Positions 15,727 to 18,465 of a stretch of 18,465 nt of DNA are shown piece by piece. The notes beneath the pieces were generated by a model. That model did not search any database and was not told the DNA's origin. It worked only from the letters and a program-made list of their open reading frames with translations. Within the stretch, counting starts at the first letter, position 1, and every line of letters begins with the position of its first letter. The translations under genes and the position numbers were made by a program. Source of the DNA: Caldifarciminota bacterium (GTDB lineage: Bacteria; Hydrothermota; Tepidihabitantia; Tepidihabitantales; Tepidihabitantaceae); assembly GCA_016935775.1 (NCBI GenBank), contig JAFGQF010000038.1, positions 1 to 18,465 on the forward strand, read 5' to 3'.

Positions 15727-16628
15727 GGATCCCGGTACTGACCGGCCCGACCGCGGTCGGCAAGACGGCTGTCGCCGTCCGGCTGGCCGAGACGCTCGGG
15801 CTCGAAGTTGTTTCGGCGGATTCTCGGCAGGTGTATTGCTGGCTCGATATCGGTACGGACAAGCCCTCGGTTGAGCTGCGGCGGCGGGCGAAATTCCACA
15901 TGCTCGACAAGGTGCAGCCCGACCGCACCTACTCGGCGGCCGACTTCGCCCGGGACGCGCTTGCGGTGATCCGGCGACGGACCGAGGAGGGGCAAAGGCT
16001 GATGGTCGTTGGCGGTTCAGGAATGTACATTCGAGCGCTGTTTGAGCCCTTCTTCGAAGCCCCGAAGCCGGACCCCGAACTTCGCGCCCGGCTGGAGATG
16101 CAACCGTCAGCGGAACTGTACCGATGGCTAGGGGAGGTGGATCCTGAAAGGGCAGGTGAACTGCATCCCAATGACCGGCAGCGGGTGATCAGGGCGCTGG
16201 AGATACGTCAACAGACCGGGCGGACAATGACCGAATTGGTGCGCCAGTCGTCCGGCCGTCACGAGTTCGAGCCGGCCTACATTGTCCTTGCAATGGACCG
16301 CGACCGGCTCTACCGGCACGCAGACGAACGCTTCGACCAGATGATGCGCAGAGGGCTACTCGAAGAGGTGCGCCACTTGCGCGAACTCGGTTTCGGACAG
16401 CAGAGCTACGTGGCCAATGCCTACGGCTATGCCGAACTGCTCGACTATCTGGACGGTAAGCTCGACCTGGATCGAGCGGTCGAACTGGCCAAGGCCAAGA
16501 CCCGCGCCTACATCAGGCGCCAGTTGACCTGGTGCCGGGCGCTTCCCGGGGCCCGCTGGATACGGTTCACCGACGAGGAGGAAACGACCAGACTGGTCCA
16601 CCCGATGGTAGCCGCCGTGTTCAGTTGA
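15723..16628 (+). CDS. miaA: tRNA dimethylallyltransferase MiaA
   Basis: This enzyme transfers a dimethylallyl group to N6 of A37 in tRNAs reading UNN codons. The 301-residue length is normal. Motifs are the P-loop GPTAVGKT (8-15), SADSRQVY (31-38), DIGTDKP, GGSGMYIRAL, NDRQRVIRALEI, and the C-terminal KTRAYIRRQLTWCR. Small departures from the common form are GTDKP instead of GTAKP, GGSGMY instead of GGTGLY, and NAYGYAE where AIGYKE is usual; none removes a catalytic residue I can name. It begins at GTG 15723, whose last two bases plus the next A form the mutL stop (GTGA overlap), with a GGAAG three bases upstream. The mutL-miaA order is also found in E. coli. The promoter of the next unit overlaps its stop codon. 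Confidence 0.96.
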   Translation: MRIPVLTGPTAVGKTAVAVRLAETLGLEVVSADSRQVYCWLDIGTDKPSVELRRRAKFHMLDKVQPDRTYSAADFARDALAVIRRRTEEGQRLMVVGGSGMYIRALFEPFFEAPKPDPELRARLEMQPSAELYRWLGEVDPERAGELHPNDRQRVIRALEIRQQTGRTMTELVRQSSGRHEFEPAYIVLAMDRDRLYRHADERFDQMMRRGLLEEVRHLRELGFGQQSYVANAYGYAELLDYLDGKLDLDRAVELAKAKTRAYIRRQLTWCRALPGARWIRFTDEEETTRLVHPMVAAVFS

Positions 16629-16652
16629 CCCCGGGCGCGGGTGTCATATGAT
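16625..16652 (+). promoter_or_regulatory. Promoter for metK-ahcY, overlapping the miaA stop
   Basis: TTGACC (16625-16630) includes the miaA stop TGA. A 16-base spacer leads to TATGAT (16647-16652), a strong -10 box. A GTG lies six bases downstream at 16659, as in the leaderless units, but metK itself starts 170 bases after the -10 box. Confidence 0.65.
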
Positions 16653-16658
16653 TGGCGC

Positions 16659-16793
16659 GTGCCGCGTTCGACCAGAAACCGGGAAGCTGTTACTGCGGTG
16701 GCGCTGGGAGTCGCGACCGAATCGCGGCACTGGTTTCCGCCCGTTTGCGGGCAATCCAGTACTTCTGAGGGGCATTCTGCGGTCTGGCAGTGA
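16659..16793 (+). CDS. Possible 44-residue leaderless leader ORF upstream of metK
   Basis: A GTG six bases after the -10 box opens a 44-codon frame starting MPRSTRNREAVTAVALGV and ending HSAVWQ before TGA at 16791-16793. Its position is exactly that of the start codons in the other leaderless units. Against it, the peptide resembles nothing I know, has no internal Met codons for a methionine attenuator, and lacks clear high-GC codon bias. It may be chance. Confidence 0.2.
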   Translation: MPRSTRNREAVTAVALGVATESRHWFPPVCGQSSTSEGHSAVWQ

Positions 16794-16811
16794 GCGCGAG
16801 GCGCTTTGACT

Positions 16812-16817
16812 AGGAGG
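16812..16817 (+). promoter_or_regulatory. Shine-Dalgarno site of metK
   Basis: AGGAGG, the strongest ribosome binding site in the window, lies five bases before TTG 16823. This decides for TTG over the in-frame GTG at 16829. Confidence 0.8.
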
Positions 16818-16822
16818 TCTTC

Positions 16823-18013
16823 TTGAGCGTGACGCGATTTACGTCCGAGTCGGTAACCGAGGGGCACCCGGATAAGGTCTGCGACCGGATTTCGGATGCA
16901 GTGCTGGACCGGGTGTTGCTGGGCGACCCCGAGGGCCGGGTGGCGTGCGAGACCTATGTGACCGTCGGGATGGTGTTGGTTGGCGGCGAGATTACCACGA
17001 AGGTCTGGGTTGATTTGCAGGATGTGGTGCGCGGGGTGCTGCAGGATATCGGCTACTTGCGGCAGGAGGACGGTATCAGCGCCGGGGCCTGCGCGGTTCT
17101 GGACGCCATCGGCCGGCAGTCCCCGGATATCGCCCAGGGGGTGGACGCCGGGGGAGCGGGCGACCAGGGGGTGATGTACGGTTATGCCTGCCGAGAAACC
17201 GATGTGCTGATGCCACTACCGATCGTCCTGGCACACGACCTCGCCCGCCGCCTGGCGGCGGTGCGGCACGAGGGAGTACTTTCGTGGTTGCGGCCGGACG
17301 GCAAGAGCCAGGTTACAGTGGTGTACGAGGACGGGGTCCCGAGGCACATCGACAATGTGGTGATTGCTGCCCAGCACGACGAGTCGATTCTCGACCGTTC
17401 CGGGCTTCGCATCACCCGCGCGGCCCGTGAGCGGATCATCGCCGAGGTGATTAGGCCAGTGATACCCGCTGGGCTGGTTGACCGGCGGACGCGGTTCTTT
17501 GTCAACGAGACCGGGAAGTTCGTGGTCGGCGGGCCGCAGTCCGATACCGGGATGACCGGGCGCAAGATAATCGTCGATACCTACGGCGGGTGGCTGAGGC
17601 ACGGCGGCGGCGCTTTTTCCGGCAAGGACCCGACGAAGGTGGACCGTTCGGCGACCTACATGGCCCGCTACATCGCGAAGAACTGCGTGGCCGCCGGGGT
17701 GTGTGACCGGATGGAGGTCCGGCTGGCTTACTGCATCGGCCGCGCCGAGCCGACCGAGGTGTCGGTGGACACATTCGGCACCGCGCGCGTGGACGAGTCC
17801 CGGTTGGAGAGGGCAATCCGGGAGTTGTTCCCGCTCGCGCCGCGCGAGATTATCCGTCATCTCGGGCTCCGGGCCCCGGTTTACGCGCCGACCGCGGCCT
17901 ACGGTCACTTCGGCCGAAAGCCGGGGAGCGTGCGTTTCGGGAAGCGGAGTTTCAAGACTTTCACCTGGGAGAGGACCGATATGGCCGCGGCGGTCCGGCA
18001 AGCCCTGCGTTGA
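16823..18013 (+). CDS. metK: S-adenosylmethionine synthetase MetK
   Basis: The enzyme makes S-adenosylmethionine from methionine and ATP in the cytoplasm. The 396-residue length is standard for the bacterial family. Motifs are TEGHPDKVCD (H15, D17), the loop GAGDQGVMYGYA (from 111), PDGKSQVTVVY, and the P-loop-like GGGAFSGKDPTKVDRS (261-276). YMARYIAKNCVAAG and the C-terminal TAAYGHFGR complete the fold. It starts at TTG 16823, five bases after AGGAGG. Eleven bases separate it from ahcY, which consumes the by-product of SAM-dependent methylation, so the two form a methyl-cycle unit. The long structured leader and own promoter suggest control separate from miaA. Confidence 0.97.
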   Translation: MSVTRFTSESVTEGHPDKVCDRISDAVLDRVLLGDPEGRVACETYVTVGMVLVGGEITTKVWVDLQDVVRGVLQDIGYLRQEDGISAGACAVLDAIGRQSPDIAQGVDAGGAGDQGVMYGYACRETDVLMPLPIVLAHDLARRLAAVRHEGVLSWLRPDGKSQVTVVYEDGVPRHIDNVVIAAQHDESILDRSGLRITRAARERIIAEVIRPVIPAGLVDRRTRFFVNETGKFVVGGPQSDTGMTGRKIIVDTYGGWLRHGGGAFSGKDPTKVDRSATYMARYIAKNCVAAGVCDRMEVRLAYCIGRAEPTEVSVDTFGTARVDESRLERAIRELFPLAPREIIRHLGLRAPVYAPTAAYGHFGRKPGSVRFGKRSFKTFTWERTDMAAAVRQALR

Positions 18014-18024
18014 GGAGGGGAGAA

Positions 18025-18465
18025 GTGAAGAACTGTGATGTCCGCGAGATGAAGCTGGCGCCCGCCGGCCGTAAGCGCATCGAGTGGGCCGGGCGGTCGA
18101 TGCCGGTACTGGAGACGATTCGCAAGCGATTCGAGCGCACCCGCCCGCTCAAGAACGTGCGGATGAGCTGTTGCCTGCACGTGACGTCCGAGACCGCCAA
18201 CCTGGTTACCACGCTGAAGGCCGGCGGCGCCGACGTCCGGCTGTGCGCGTCCAACCCGCTGTCCACGCAGGATGACGTGGCGGCGGCACTGGTGCGTTTT
18301 CACGGCATCCCGGTCTACGCGGTCCACGGCGAGAACCGGCAGACCTACTATCGTCACATCAATGACGCGCTCGGCCACGGTCCCGAGATTACCACCGACG
18401 ACGGCGCCGACCTGGTTTCGACCCTGCACTCCAGGCAACGGAGACTGCTGGATGGTATCATCGGC
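18025..18465 (+). CDS. ahcY: Adenosylhomocysteinase (SAH hydrolase), C-terminus cut by window edge
   Basis: The first 147 codons are present and the frame is open to the right edge. SAH hydrolase splits S-adenosylhomocysteine into adenosine and homocysteine, relieving product inhibition of methyltransferases. Visible motifs are CLHVTSETANLV (around H52), NPLSTQDDVAAAL (77-89), GIPVYAVHGEN and TTDDGADLVSTLH; the NAD-binding domain lies outside the window. The wording CASNPLSTQDD and DDGADLV is closer to the archaeal/Thermotoga form than to the form of most proteobacteria. In some archaea this subgroup prefers S-inosylhomocysteine, which cannot be judged here. GTG 18025 is preceded by GGAGGGG at 18014-18020. 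Probably translated from the metK mRNA. Confidence 0.95.
   Translation, partial: MKNCDVREMKLAPAGRKRIEWAGRSMPVLETIRKRFERTRPLKNVRMSCCLHVTSETANLVTTLKAGGADVRLCASNPLSTQDDVAAALVRFHGIPVYAVHGENRQTYYRHINDALGHGPEITTDDGADLVSTLHSRQRRLLDGIIG

Larger units (their letters stand above)
16653..16822 (+). promoter_or_regulatory. Structured metK leader (candidate regulatory 5' UTR)
   Basis: This is the only long transcribed leader in the window. It can form several hairpins: CGCGA/TCGCG (16712-16716 with 16722-16726), GCCCG/CGGGC with a TTTG loop (16739-16743 with 16748-16752), CTGC/GCAG (16777-16780 with 16787-16790), and AGCGC/GCGCT with a GAG loop (16793-16797 with 16801-16805). GAAACC (16675-16680) can pair with GGTTTC (16732-16737) to enclose the first. 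The last hairpin ends seven bases before AGGAGG. I do not recognise any known SAM riboswitch core here. Regulation by S-adenosylmethionine is a guess from the downstream genes. Confidence 0.35.

Noticed and set aside
16793..16807. AGCGC-GAG-GCGCT hairpin followed by TTT, as an intrinsic terminator before metK
   Set aside because: The stem is only five pairs and the T run only three, too weak for termination. It is kept only as part of the leader structure.
1..18465. CRISPR array, defence island, prophage or insertion sequence
   Set aside because: No regularly spaced repeats, transposase, integrase, terminal inverted repeats or toxin-antitoxin-like small gene pairs were seen on either strand.

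Overview
The window is a gene-dense stretch of a high-GC bacterial chromosome (about two thirds G+C by eye) with short intergenic gaps. No rRNA, tRNA, CRISPR array, insertion sequence or phage gene is visible. Bacterial housekeeping genes (ligA, recG, mutL, miaA, metK) sit beside features typical of the Fibrobacteres-Chlorobi-Bacteroidetes side of the tree and related candidate phyla. These are secreted proteins with type IX-like C-terminal sorting modules, a gingipain-like protein, a DUF4837-like lipoprotein and a serine-palmitoyltransferase-like enzyme. My guess is an uncultivated lineage of the WOR-3 kind; that is an inference, since no phylogenetic marker could be searched.

Layout: (1) 1-2462, minus strand: two secreted proteins in tandem, the second gingipain-like and cut by the left edge. 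(2) 2463-2689: a divergent gap with degenerate short repeats. (3) 2690-7738, plus strand: ligA, recG and a lipoprotein gene. (4) 7735-10045, minus strand: an SPT-like alpha-oxoamine synthase and a GNAT-family acyltransferase, a candidate sphingolipid pair. The stop codons of blocks 3 and 4 overlap in one CTAG. (5) 10133-11782, plus strand: an exported metallophosphoesterase/5'-nucleotidase-like protein with a degraded active site, fused to a ComEA-like helix-hairpin-helix domain. (6) 11794-13236, minus strand: an archaeal-type proS. (7) 13329-16628, plus strand: a metallo-beta-lactamase-fold hydrolase, mutL and miaA, overlapping by a few bases. (8) 16625 to the right edge, plus strand: a promoter and structured leader, metK, and ahcY cut by the edge. 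MetK makes S-adenosylmethionine and AhcY removes its by-product S-adenosylhomocysteine.

The most striking signal is regulatory. Every transcription unit that begins in the window has a sigma70-like promoter (TTGAC-like box, almost always a 16-bp spacer, then a TAnnnT-like box). In six of the seven the -10 box ends only 5-8 bases before the start codon of the first gene, so the mRNAs should be leaderless. Several genes inside operons instead have Shine-Dalgarno-like sequences or overlap the preceding stop. The exception is metK, which has a strong Shine-Dalgarno sequence behind a 170-base leader. That leader contains hairpins and a possible 44-codon leaderless reading frame.
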